8,942 nt of DNA from Leptospira sp. 96542 (GTDB taxonomy: Bacteria; Spirochaetota; Leptospiria; Leptospirales; Leptospiraceae): the NCBI GenBank assembly GCA_029310945.1, contig JARJFC010000094.1, forward strand, positions 1-8,942, in the 5' to 3' direction. How positions within the stretch are numbered: position 1 is the stretch's first letter; each line of letters opens with the position of its first letter. The notes beneath the pieces were generated by a model, which did no database searches, was not told the origin of the DNA, and saw only the letters and a program-made list of their open reading frames with translations. A program made the translations under genes and the position numbers. Below are positions 1-6,999 of this stretch, in pieces.

Positions 1-1490
1 GATCAGGTGCTGGTGGTGCTGTTGCGGCACGAGAACTATCGCATAACGGCTGGAAAGTTGTACTGATCGAAGAGGGTAGTTATTTCACACCAGCACAGTT
101 CAATTCAGATGAGTTTTTATCACAAGCTCGGTTGTACAGAGATGCAGGGTTCATTGTTTCTGAGGAACAAACCATATCCATTTTGCAGGGAAGAACGGTT
201 GGCGGTTCCACCACCATCAATTGGCAAACTTCGTTGTACCCTCCCGATTATGTGACCAAAGAATGGAATGAAAGGTTTGGTTGGCAAAGTTATTCACGCG
301 ATGAGATGGATGGTTTTGTATCAGAAGTGCATGAACGTTTGGGAGTGCATGATGTGCCAGAAAATCTAATCAACGCCAATAATAACATCTTACGGGTTGG
401 GAGTAAAAAACTAGGGCTCAATCCGCAGGTATTAAAAAACAATAACAGAGGTTGTATTGGAACAGGACATTGTGGTCTTGGTTGCCCCATCAATGCAAAA
501 CAATCCGCCTTTCTCACTTGGATTCCTGATGCAATCGAAGCAGGAGCGACTGTGGTTTCCAATATGCGCGCGGTCAAAATCCAAGACGGAAAACTCAAAA
601 CCGTTGTGGCTGAATTCACACCTGACGCTTACGAAAAAGCTCCGTCGGAAGTCATCGATGTGATGGAAATCAAAGCACCCGTCGTCATAGTGAGTGCAGG
701 AGCCATTGAAGGACCTGCCCTTTTGCAACGGAGTGGAATCGGGAATGATTGGGTGGGACGAAATCTCAAAGTGCACCCAACCTCAACAATTTTTGGAAAG
801 TTTGATAAAGAAATCAGAATGTTTGAAGGTCCACCCCAATCCATCGTTGTGAAAGACGGACACAACCAAAACGGAACCGGCTACGGGTTTTGGTTGGAGG
901 CTGCACCTTACCGACCCACACTTGCCTCTTCTTTGGTTCCTTTTTACGGAAAAGCACAGTTTGATGTGATGAAAGATTTTACCAAAATGAATGCTGGTAT
1001 CGTACTTGTGCGTGACGGAGCTGATGGAGAAACCAATGCCAGTGTCAAATGGAGTTTTGGTCGAAGGAAAGTTTACTATGAACTAACACCCACAGACGGT
1101 TTGAACTTACTACGTGGTTTAAAAACATTGGCAGAAATCACAGTGGCGGCTGGTGCTAAGGAACTGGTTTTTCCTTTTACCAGATTCAAAGAGCCCTACA
1201 AAGTCCAAGGCAATGACAATTTTGAGTGGATACTCGGTGAAAGTTTCAAACCTGGTGATATCACTGTGGGTTCAGCGCACCCACATGGTTCAATCCAATC
1301 AGCAAATGACCCAGAAAAAGGCGCCGTTGATTTAAATTTGGAAATTTATGGTCATAAAAACATATTTGTCATGGATGCGTCAGTTTACCCTACGGGACTT
1401 TCCGTAAATCCGCAGATAACCACTATGAGTGTTGTTTTGCGAGCAGCCAGGAATTTAGCAGCCGAAAAAGAAGAAAGAACAAAGGTCTAA
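1..1490 (+). CDS. GMC-family FAD-dependent oxidoreductase, 5' end missing
   Basis: The reading frame is open from the first base (first full codon at 3) and gives 495 residues before TAA. The N-terminus is cut inside the FAD-binding Rossmann motif: the fragment begins SGAGGAVAARELS and runs to VVLIEEG, so probably only a few tens of residues are missing. GMC signature 1 is GRTVGGSTTINW (fragment residues 63-74). Signature 2 is GAIEGPALLQRSGIG (233-247), with Gly where Ser/Thr is usual. The C-terminal catalytic region has GSAHPHG (His426/His428) and MDASVYPTGLSVNPQ with Asn469, the usual His/Asn pair. A Cys-rich stretch CIGTGHCGLGCPINAKQS (Cys151, 157, 161) is typical of the branch containing long-chain alcohol and sterol oxidases. 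Family knowledge: FAD-dependent oxidation of an alcohol. The substrate cannot be read from sequence. No signal peptide can be judged because the start is absent. Confidence 0.93.
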   Translation, partial: SGAGGAVAARELSHNGWKVVLIEEGSYFTPAQFNSDEFLSQARLYRDAGFIVSEEQTISILQGRTVGGSTTINWQTSLYPPDYVTKEWNERFGWQSYSRDEMDGFVSEVHERLGVHDVPENLINANNNILRVGSKKLGLNPQVLKNNNRGCIGTGHCGLGCPINAKQSAFLTWIPDAIEAGATVVSNMRAVKIQDGKLKTVVAEFTPDAYEKAPSEVIDVMEIKAPVVIVSAGAIEGPALLQRSGIGNDWVGRNLKVHPTSTIFGKFDKEIRMFEGPPQSIVVKDGHNQNGTGYGFWLEAAPYRPTLASSLVPFYGKAQFDVMKDFTKMNAGIVLVRDGADGETNASVKWSFGRRKVYYELTPTDGLNLLRGLKTLAEITVAAGAKELVFPFTRFKEPYKVQGNDNFEWILGESFKPGDITVGSAHPHGSIQSANDPEKGAVDLNLEIYGHKNIFVMDASVYPTGLSVNPQITTMSVVLRAARNLAAEKEERTKV

Positions 1491-1520
1491 TTTTTTTCGA
1501 AAAATCCCTTTCATTCCCAC

Positions 1521-1543
1521 AGGTTCCAAGTAGATTGGAACTT
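1521..1543 (+). promoter_or_regulatory. Hairpin at the translation start of the TPR gene
   Basis: A perfect 7-bp inverted repeat, GTTCCAA (1523-1529) and TTGGAAC (1535-1541), is separated by the 5-nt loop GTAGA. It extends to 9 bp through one G-U and one A-U pair. The 3' arm contains the candidate TTG start (1535) and a GGAA that would be the Shine-Dalgarno for the alternative GTG start at 1544. No T-run follows, so it is not a standard terminator. In RNA it could mask the initiation region. That role is inference. Confidence 0.4.
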
Positions 1544-3103
1544 GTGCGGAAATATATTTCCATTTATTTTACGTTAGTGTTTTTCACTACTTCCCTTTTG
1601 GCCATAGACAGCGGCCTAATGAAGGAAGCAAAACAAGCGTTTTCAAAAAAAGCGTATGGTGAAGCTATAAAAAAATTTACTAAATATACCGACTTACACC
1701 CGCAAAATGGTGAAGCATACATGTATTTGGGTTATATTTACGAATATAAAAAAGATTACCCAAAATCTATATCCAATTTTCGAAAAGCAGCGGAATTGGA
1801 TTTAGAAAAATCACAACGCAAAACTGTTTTATTAAAACTTGCACTATTTTTTAACTATCACCAAGATTGGAATCTGTCTGCCGCTTATTCCTCTCGTTAT
1901 TTGAAGTATGATCCTCATAATGAGGAAATGCAAAAAATATACAATAGGGCTGTTTCAAACCGAGGTAATCCGGGAGCAAACACCACCTATATAGCGCCTG
2001 TTAAAACAGAGCCTAAACAAAATGATCCAAAAAAAGATCATACTAAAAAAACAGAACCAGTCACAACGGAACCAGAAGTTACCAAAACGAGTGAATCTTA
2101 TGAGGCAGCACTCAATTCGAATCCAAATAATGAAGACTTACGTTGGGATTATGCTTTGGCCTTATTTGATGAAAAAAAATACGATTTAGCAGAGAAAAAC
2201 CTTAGTTTGTTAATCGAAAAAAATCCAGGTCGAACTAGATATCATTATAAATTGGGAGTTACCAAACTTAGGTTAGATGATCCTAAATCTGCCATTGAAT
2301 CATTTGAACGAGCTAAAAAGAATCCTTTTTCAAAAGATACCAATGTGTTTTTATATTATGTGTATTTAAACGAAGGTTTTGCTTTTCAGAAGTTAGGCGA
2401 ATTTAATAAAGCAGAAACCTCCTATTTAGAAGCCTACAAACAATTACAAAAAGACCCTCCTCTCACATCCCTTGCACGGTTATACCATAGTCAATCGAAG
2501 TGGGATGAATGTATTAATTATGCTGATAAATCTTTGGTTTTGAATCCAAATTTAACCGAGTCTCATATGTTTCGTTTTGTTTGTCTGTTTGAGTCGGGCA
2601 AACGAACTAAAAAATTTGAAACTAGTTTTACCAAATACCAACAAAGTTTGGAATCCGAGTTTGGTGAACCTAATAAAATGCCAGATAAGTTCCATTTGGG
2701 TTTTTTAAAAATGGCTCGTAAACTCATAGAAATTGGCCAACAAGAAAAGGCTGAATCTTACTTTAAGGTTTTGGAACCAGATGTTTCTGTAAACGAAACT
2801 AGAGAGTATTTGTTTTACAGAGGTAAAAATTTATTCTATTTGAATCGTTTGGATTTGGCTCTACCCGTTTTGCAAAAAGTAAAAGGTTCATCGGCTGCGC
2901 ATTATCTGCTGGCAAGGATCCATGCCAAAAAGAATGAAATTCCAAATGCAAAGGAACAGCTAAAACTTGCGGCGGATTTGAATGCGGAATATTGGAAATT
3001 AGAAGTATTAGAAAAAGACTTCAAGGAAATTTGGAAAGATCCAAGTTTCCAAGAATTCGTTCAAAAAAAAGGAGGGAGTGTTACGACTCCTCCTTCTCCT
3101 TAG
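1535..3103 (+). CDS. Exported tetratricopeptide-repeat (TPR) protein
   Basis: The protein has 522 residues from TTG 1535; GTG 1544 (MRKYISIYFTL) is an equally good start, and neither has a strong ribosome site. A short basic stretch followed by a hydrophobic segment ending TTSLLA-ID (residues about 5-23) looks like a Sec signal peptide, with likely cleavage after LLA and no lipobox Cys. TPR-like helix pairs cover about 26-58, 59-92 and 94-128. A Lys/Thr/Pro/Glu-rich linker follows at about 141-185. A second TPR block runs from about 187 to 485, with matches such as EAIKKFTKYTDLHP, KSAIESFERAKKNP and KAETSYLEAYKQL. The tail (KDFKEIWKDPSFQEFVQK) resembles the last helix common after TPR arrays. 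Known role of the fold: protein-protein scaffold, here presumably periplasmic. Partners and function are unknown. It follows the GMC gene by 44 bp and its 3' end overlaps aroD on the other strand by 23 bp. Confidence 0.9.
   Translation: MELVRKYISIYFTLVFFTTSLLAIDSGLMKEAKQAFSKKAYGEAIKKFTKYTDLHPQNGEAYMYLGYIYEYKKDYPKSISNFRKAAELDLEKSQRKTVLLKLALFFNYHQDWNLSAAYSSRYLKYDPHNEEMQKIYNRAVSNRGNPGANTTYIAPVKTEPKQNDPKKDHTKKTEPVTTEPEVTKTSESYEAALNSNPNNEDLRWDYALALFDEKKYDLAEKNLSLLIEKNPGRTRYHYKLGVTKLRLDDPKSAIESFERAKKNPFSKDTNVFLYYVYLNEGFAFQKLGEFNKAETSYLEAYKQLQKDPPLTSLARLYHSQSKWDECINYADKSLVLNPNLTESHMFRFVCLFESGKRTKKFETSFTKYQQSLESEFGEPNKMPDKFHLGFLKMARKLIEIGQQEKAESYFKVLEPDVSVNETREYLFYRGKNLFYLNRLDLALPVLQKVKGSSAAHYLLARIHAKKNEIPNAKEQLKLAADLNAEYWKLEVLEKDFKEIWKDPSFQEFVQKKGGSVTTPPSP
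3063..3095 (-). terminator. Intrinsic terminator of the minus-strand operon
   Basis: Read on the minus strand, AAGGAGGAGT (3095-3086), loop CGTAAC, then ACTCCCTCCTT (3079-3069) form a 10-bp stem with one bulged C, followed directly by TTTTTT (3068-3063). This is a textbook Rho-independent terminator. The aroD TAA stop lies in its loop, and the same bases encode the last residues of both aroD and the TPR protein. On the plus strand the same hairpin is followed only by a T/C-rich tract without a T-run, so termination there would be weaker. Confidence 0.8.
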
Positions 3104-3791
3104 TATTTGTTTTGAATAAATCAGTTCTTAGTTTTTTAAAGGTTTCGATGGCAATTTGACCAGGAGCCTTTGGTTCACCTAGCGTCAAATAGGTGTAGCT
3201 AGAATGAAAGTTGTCACCAAAAATTCTGGATATAATTCCGAGTTCTCCCATACAAATACCAATCATTGTATTTGTTTTAGAAAGTATTTTGATATCGTTT
3301 AAAAAATCTGCAGTTTCTTCAATGTCTTCTGGTGTGATTGCAAACTTAAAAATTGGATTTTTCTTTTTAACAATTTTCGCATTAGCAATAAAGTCCCTCA
3401 TTTCTTTTGCATGGATTGATTTTTTAAATGAATGATAAGAATAAATAATTCGAAAATTTAGATTTTCATAATTTTTAAATATTGTGTCCTCGCGATTGAG
3501 TTCGATGTCCAAATAATTTGAATTATCATTAAAATCTTTTAAAATTCCTTCTACATCTTCGGGAAAAAGTTTTACATAGGAACGAACACTACTGTCTTCT
3601 GCACGGCGGTATGTAAACAATGCTGGCAAACCCAAAGTACGAATCTTTTTTTTCATTTCCTTTTGGATGTAGTTTCTGGAAAAAAGATCCAATCTGATTT
3701 CTAAAACATCAATGTCTTTTGTATCTTTTTTTTGTAGGTTCCGTAAATCCTCCTCACCAAGTGATGCGATGATTTTATAAGATTCGGGCAT
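3081..3791 (-). CDS. aroD: Type I 3-dehydroquinate dehydratase
   Basis: AroD catalyses the third shikimate step, 3-dehydroquinate to 3-dehydroshikimate, through a lysine Schiff base in the cytoplasm. The 236 residues fit the family (about 220-250). Expected motifs occur in order: LEIRLD (Glu31, Arg33), FTYRRAEDSS (59-68), LDIELN (Glu97), YSYHSF with general-base His120, KFAITP with Schiff-base Lys149, MGELGIISRIFG with substrate-binding Arg189, and EPKAPGQI with Gln212. All catalytic positions known from the enterobacterial enzyme have counterparts, so it should be active. The ATG at 3791 follows the kdsD stop by 4 bases, with AGGA near the end of kdsD as a probable ribosome site. It is the last gene of the four-gene operon. 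Its 3' end overlaps the convergent TPR gene and forms part of the terminator. Confidence 0.95.
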   Translation of the reverse strand: MPESYKIIASLGEEDLRNLQKKDTKDIDVLEIRLDLFSRNYIQKEMKKKIRTLGLPALFTYRRAEDSSVRSYVKLFPEDVEGILKDFNDNSNYLDIELNREDTIFKNYENLNFRIIYSYHSFKKSIHAKEMRDFIANAKIVKKKNPIFKFAITPEDIEETADFLNDIKILSKTNTMIGICMGELGIISRIFGDNFHSSYTYLTLGEPKAPGQIAIETFKKLRTDLFKTNTKEKEES

Positions 3792-3795
3792 AATT

Positions 3796-4767
3796 TTATA
3801 ATCCTTTTTGTAATAAATCGTGGAGTGAAATCATTCCAACAAAGTTGTTCTCTTTGTCTACAACGGGGGCAACAGAAAACGGGCGTTCCTTATTTTCCAT
3901 TTTGAGTAAAACATCATAAGCTTTGTCAGTTGGTAAAAAACAACTTGGTTTGCCATTCATTAGTTCACTTGCAGAGACTTCGGGAGTGAGCGTTTTTTTT
4001 GTGAGAAATTTACGAATATCATAATCGGTGATAAGACCAACAAGTTTGGAATTTTTGTCTATAACTCCCGTGGCTCCGATTCCTTTTTCCGTGATTTCTT
4101 TCAGAATTTCTGGAAGTTTTGCTGTTTCCAAAACAGAAGCATTATTATCGCCTTTCCGCATAACATCATCTAAGTAGAGCGAAAGTCTTTTGCCAAGTCT
4201 TCCTGCTGGATGGTAGAGGGCAAAATCATCAGCCTTAAAGTTTTTTAGTTCCATCAAAGTAACGGCGATGGCATCTCCCAAAACCAGGGCGATGGTTGTC
4301 GAAGAAGTGGGTGCTAAATCCAAGGGGCAAGCTTCTTTTAACACAGGTGTGATGATAACTATATCCGACAAAGACGCTAGTTTGGATTTTGGATTGGCGG
4401 TGATACCAACAATCTTCGCACCAATCTTTCGTAAGGTGGGAAGTATATAATTAAGCTCTTCCGATTCGCCACTTTTTCCGATGGCAAGAACCACATCATC
4501 AGCACCAACAATTCCAGAATCACCATGAGAAGCATCGGTTGGGTGCAAAAAATAAGCAGAAGTTCCAGTGGAAGAAAGTGTATGGGAGATTTTTTTCGCA
4601 ATGTCTCCTGATTTGCCAACACCTGTGACAATCACCTTTCCTTTGGATTTTAAAATGAGTTCAATACAATCTTTGATGGATGGGTCGAGTTCTTTTCGAA
4701 AATGTACGAGAGAAGAAATTTCATCATCCAATGCTTGGCCAATGATTTGCATGATGTTTTGGTTCAT
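3796..4767 (-). CDS. kdsD: Arabinose-5-phosphate isomerase (KdsD/KpsF family)
   Basis: The enzyme interconverts ribulose 5-phosphate and arabinose 5-phosphate, the first committed step to Kdo for lipopolysaccharide. The 323 residues match the usual length of about 320-330. An N-terminal SIS domain (about 35-170) carries GVGKSGDIAKKI, HPTDASHGDSG, GKSGESEE, ACPLDLAPTSSTT and then HPAGRLGKRL. Lys52, Glu104, Glu145 and His186 sit exactly seven residues before the E. coli KdsD active-site positions as I recall them (Lys59, Glu111, Glu152, His193). Two CBS domains follow (about 200-257 and 265-323), seen in GATGVIDKNSKLVGLITDYD and SVAPVVDKENNFVGMISLHD. The ATG overlaps the stop of the upstream NusG-like gene as ATGA, with a strong GGGAGG 7 bases upstream, so translation is probably coupled. 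Whether it serves LPS or a capsule cannot be told from sequence alone. Confidence 0.95.
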   Translation of the reverse strand: MNQNIMQIIGQALDDEISSLVHFRKELDPSIKDCIELILKSKGKVIVTGVGKSGDIAKKISHTLSSTGTSAYFLHPTDASHGDSGIVGADDVVLAIGKSGESEELNYILPTLRKIGAKIVGITANPKSKLASLSDIVIITPVLKEACPLDLAPTSSTTIALVLGDAIAVTLMELKNFKADDFALYHPAGRLGKRLSLYLDDVMRKGDNNASVLETAKLPEILKEITEKGIGATGVIDKNSKLVGLITDYDIRKFLTKKTLTPEVSASELMNGKPSCFLPTDKAYDVLLKMENKERPFSVAPVVDKENNFVGMISLHDLLQKGL

Positions 4768-5300
4768 AATAATTCCTCCCAGGCTAAAAATTCTAATGGG
4801 ATTTCAAGACTGGTTGCAATTTTCATTGCTTCAAATCGTAGAATGACCATCGCCTTGTTTTTACGTTTGATAATTTCCATAGTTTTGCCCTTGTATGCGC
4901 CGTCAATAACGCGGATCATTTTTCCTTTCTCTAAAACGTGATCTGGAACCACTTGGATGGTGTCGTTATAAGATTCTAAACCTTTGCGTAAATCTTCGAG
5001 GATTTCTTCGGAAACAACGCCTGGGTTTCCTTTGTCAAAAATAAAATGATGAGCCCCCGGGAGTTGGAGTACTTTTGTTTTTTCATTCCAAAATTCAATT
5101 TTTACGAACACATAGGAAGGAAAAACGGGGAACTCTGACCACTTAAAACGGTCAGACCATTTTTTCCGTTCTTTTCGTACGGGTACATAATTTTCAATAT
5201 GATATTTTTTGAGTAAGGCTCCCATTTTTTTTTCGGAACGTGGGTTTGTGTATAGGATATGCCAAAATTTTTCGGGTATATTGTTTTCAATCTCTGGCAT
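4764..5300 (-). CDS. Specialised NusG paralogue (NusG/RfaH/UpxY/LoaP-type elongation factor)
   Basis: The protein has 178 residues. An NGN domain (about 11-110) begins KFWHILYTNPRSEKKMGALL and continues through IENYVPVRKERKKW, FPVFPSYVFVKIEF and VLQLPGAHHFIF, the pattern of NusG-family proteins. A KOW domain (about 124-175) contains KGKMIRVIDGAYKGKTMEI. Known family role: binding RNA polymerase to control pausing and termination. Housekeeping nusG normally sits beside secE and rplK. The context here and the divergent sequence argue for a specialised antiterminator like RfaH, UpxY or LoaP, but which branch, and its targets, cannot be decided by eye. It starts 14 bases inside the end of the TonB-like gene with a weak ribosome site (AGG about 12 bases upstream) and overlaps kdsD by 4 bases, so it is co-transcribed with them. 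Confidence 0.88.
   Translation of the reverse strand: MPEIENNIPEKFWHILYTNPRSEKKMGALLKKYHIENYVPVRKERKKWSDRFKWSEFPVFPSYVFVKIEFWNEKTKVLQLPGAHHFIFDKGNPGVVSEEILEDLRKGLESYNDTIQVVPDHVLEKGKMIRVIDGAYKGKTMEIIKRKNKAMVILRFEAMKIATSLEIPLEFLAWEELL
4775..4780 (-). promoter_or_regulatory. Strong ribosome binding site for kdsD inside the NusG-like gene
   Basis: GGGAGG on the minus strand lies 7 bases before the kdsD ATG, inside the codons for the last Trp-Glu-Glu of the preceding gene. It is the clearest Shine-Dalgarno in the window and fixes the kdsD start. Confidence 0.75.
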
Positions 5301-5793
5301 CTAAGCGGAACCTAATGGGTAGTATAAAGTTTTTCCCCTTGGTTTGGACAAACTTCCAACGCGAAAGTTGTTCCCTTACCTGCTTATCAAAAACGCTGTA
5401 ACGACAAGGAGTGATCACGTCCAGTTTTCCAAGAGAACCGTTTTCATCAACTGATACTCGGTATTGGCATATATCTTCTAAATTTTGTTCAAGGGCAAGG
5501 GCGGGGTAACTCAGTTTGTTTTGGAATTCTAAGATTTCTTGTTCAGTGGTTTTGGTTCCCACCTCAGAAATTTGGTTTGATTGGGAATTTTGACTCTTTC
5601 CTAAACCTTCAGCAGATTCTTTTGGGTTGGTGATTTCGACTGCACCCATCTGCAATTGGAAATGGGTGTGTGCCTCTGCTTCTTTTGAGGGAATTGAATG
5701 CAAGTAAACCAAACCCAAAATGAAAAGATGGATGGTAAGGGTAAGTACCAAAGCCTTTGGGTTGATAGCGGCCAAATCCATCCTAAATTTCAT
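5287..5793 (-). CDS. TonB-like energy-transducer protein
   Basis: The protein has 168 residues from ATG 5793; Met5 (ATG 5781) is a possible alternative and no good ribosome site distinguishes them. One N-terminal membrane segment (about 13-31, [20 protein letters not shown]) contains His22, placed like the functionally important transmembrane His20 of E. coli TonB, with Thr18 at the Ser16 position. A Ser/Gln/Glu/Gly-rich linker (about 50-85) follows in place of the usual Pro-rich one. The C-terminal domain (about 95-165: [46 protein letters not shown]) follows the TonB C-terminal fold pattern. Cys109 and Cys130 could form a disulfide. Expected topology is inner membrane with a periplasmic domain contacting an outer-membrane receptor. 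No exbB, exbD or receptor gene is in the window. It is the first gene of the minus-strand operon. Confidence 0.8.
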   Translation of the reverse strand: MKFRMDLAAINPKALVLTLTIHLFILGLVYLHSIPSKEAEAHTHFQLQMGAVEITNPKESAEGLGKSQNSQSNQISEVGTKTTEQEILEFQNKLSYPALALEQNLEDICQYRVSVDENGSLGKLDVITPCRYSVFDKQVREQLSRWKFVQTKGKNFILPIRFRLDARD

Positions 5794-5807
5794 TAAAAAA
5801 ACTTAAT

Positions 5808-5827
5808 TGGAGAGAATGCAATCTCCA
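5808..5827. promoter_or_regulatory. Inverted repeat in the aroC/TonB-like divergent spacer
   Basis: TGGAGA (5808-5813) and TCTCCA (5822-5827) are exact 6-bp arms around 8 bases. They lie in the 50-bp spacer that must hold start signals for both divergent units, unless these begin within the flanking genes. It could be an operator or a leader hairpin for either transcript. I see no convincing -35/-10 pair on either strand here, and aroC has no recognisable ribosome site directly before its ATG. Confidence 0.35.
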
Positions 5828-5843
5828 TTTTCATTGTCCACAT

Positions 5844-6983
5844 ATGCCTTCATCTTGGGGAAAAATTTTTAGAGTGTCAACATTTGGTGAGTCCCATGGA
5901 ACTTCTGTTGGGGTAGTCGTGGATGGGATCCCTGCAGGGCTGCCGTTTCCACAGGAAGAAATCCAAAAGGATCTCACTCGGCGTAGACCCGGGCAAAACG
6001 ATCTCACCACACCAAGGGATGAAGCAGACCTACTCATTGTGGAGTCGGGAGTTTTCCAAGGAAAAACGACTGGTAGCCCCATCCTCATGAAGGTGAACAA
6101 CCAAAATACCATTGGAAGTGATTATGATGAAATGGCCTTGGTGTTTCGCCCTTCCCACGCCGATTATACATACTCCGAAAAATATGGACACAGGGCACAT
6201 GTTGGCGGAGGAAGATCGTCGGTTCGCGAAACCATAGGTCGCGTGGCAGCCGCAGGTTTAGCGCGCGTTATATTAGAAAGAGAACTGGGAATCCAAACCA
6301 TTGGTTGGGTGGATTCCATTGGTCCCATCGACTCTGAAATTTCTGAATCGGAATACCCTGTTTCTAGGGATGTAGTGGATGGGTTTCCCACAAGGTGTCC
6401 AAAAAAATCGTCCAATGATACAATGGAAACCCTCATTCGTAAACTCCGAGACGAAGGGGACTCTGTGGGTGGAGTGGTCAAAGCCATAGTGAAAAATATC
6501 CCTCCAGGACTTGGAGATCCCGTTTATGATAAGTTAGATGCAGATTTGGCAAAAGCGATTTTATCCATTTCTGCTTGTAAGGGTTTTGAAGTTGGTTCTG
6601 GTTTCTCAGGCACTCGCCTAACGGGGAGCTCTCATAATGATGAATTTTATGTAGAACAAGAAACAGGAAAAGTCAAAACAAGAACCAATAATTCAGGGGG
6701 CATCCAAGGTGGGATTTCCAATGGTATGGAACTTGTGATTCGTGCGGCCTTTAAGCCAACATCTACCATAAAAAAAGAACAAAAAACGGTAAATTCTAAA
6801 AATGAAGAAACAACTCTCAAAGCTAAGGGCAGGCATGACCCTTGTGTTTTACCAAGAGCCGTACCCATTGTGGAAGCAGTGATCAATTTAGTGTTACTTG
6901 ATGCTTACCTCTACCAAAGGGCTCTCCAACCAAAATGGTTTTTGAAGTATGCGAATTTAAATCAAATTCCAGACCAAAATTGA
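5844..6983 (+). CDS. aroC: Chorismate synthase
   Basis: AroC converts 5-enolpyruvylshikimate 3-phosphate to chorismate, the last shared shikimate step, using reduced FMN in the cytoplasm. The 379 residues are within the family range (about 350-390). Hallmarks in order: [14 protein letters not shown] at the N-terminus, [32 protein letters not shown], the strongly conserved [18 protein letters not shown] (FMN/substrate site), [44 protein letters not shown] and [17 protein letters not shown]. The start is fixed by the family's conserved N-terminus. No Shine-Dalgarno precedes it, so it may be leaderless or depend on upstream translation. It heads the plus-strand run and is divergent from the operon that contains aroD. 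The response-regulator gene follows after 16 bp, so co-transcription is likely. Confidence 0.97.
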   Translation: MPSSWGKIFRVSTFGESHGTSVGVVVDGIPAGLPFPQEEIQKDLTRRRPGQNDLTTPRDEADLLIVESGVFQGKTTGSPILMKVNNQNTIGSDYDEMALVFRPSHADYTYSEKYGHRAHVGGGRSSVRETIGRVAAAGLARVILERELGIQTIGWVDSIGPIDSEISESEYPVSRDVVDGFPTRCPKKSSNDTMETLIRKLRDEGDSVGGVVKAIVKNIPPGLGDPVYDKLDADLAKAILSISACKGFEVGSGFSGTRLTGSSHNDEFYVEQETGKVKTRTNNSGGIQGGISNGMELVIRAAFKPTSTIKKEQKTVNSKNEETTLKAKGRHDPCVLPRAVPIVEAVINLVLLDAYLYQRALQPKWFLKYANLNQIPDQN

Positions 6984-6999
6984 GAATATAGAGTTTGTT

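Noticed and set aside
290..865. Minus-strand open frames across the GMC gene
   Set aside because: They lie opposite a frame with clear GMC motifs, have no recognisable domains, and their composition is what the antisense of a coding gene gives.
1491..1504. T-run and TTTTTCGAAAAA palindrome after the GMC stop, considered as a terminator
   Set aside because: The stem is nearly all A-T with only one CG at its centre, and the T-run lies before it, so it lacks the GC stem plus 3' T-run of an intrinsic terminator for plus-strand transcription.
1972..2095. Lys/Thr/Pro/Glu-rich segment of the TPR gene considered as a DNA repeat
   Set aside because: The repeated residues come from varied codons without a regular DNA period; it reads as a flexible protein linker.
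1535..3103. TPR gene considered horizontally acquired because it is visibly more AT-rich than the GMC and aroC genes
   Set aside because: The Lys/Asn/Tyr-rich protein composition explains the bias, and there are no flanking repeats, tRNA or mobile-element remnants.
4268..4941. Plus- and minus-strand open frames inside kdsD and the NusG-like gene
   Set aside because: Both host genes have full catalytic or domain motifs in the annotated frame; the alternatives are shadows without ribosome sites or motifs.
5831..6886. Minus-strand frames opposite aroC (5831-6112, 6164-6487, 6647-6886)
   Set aside because: They are antisense to highly conserved chorismate synthase segments and carry no independent protein features.
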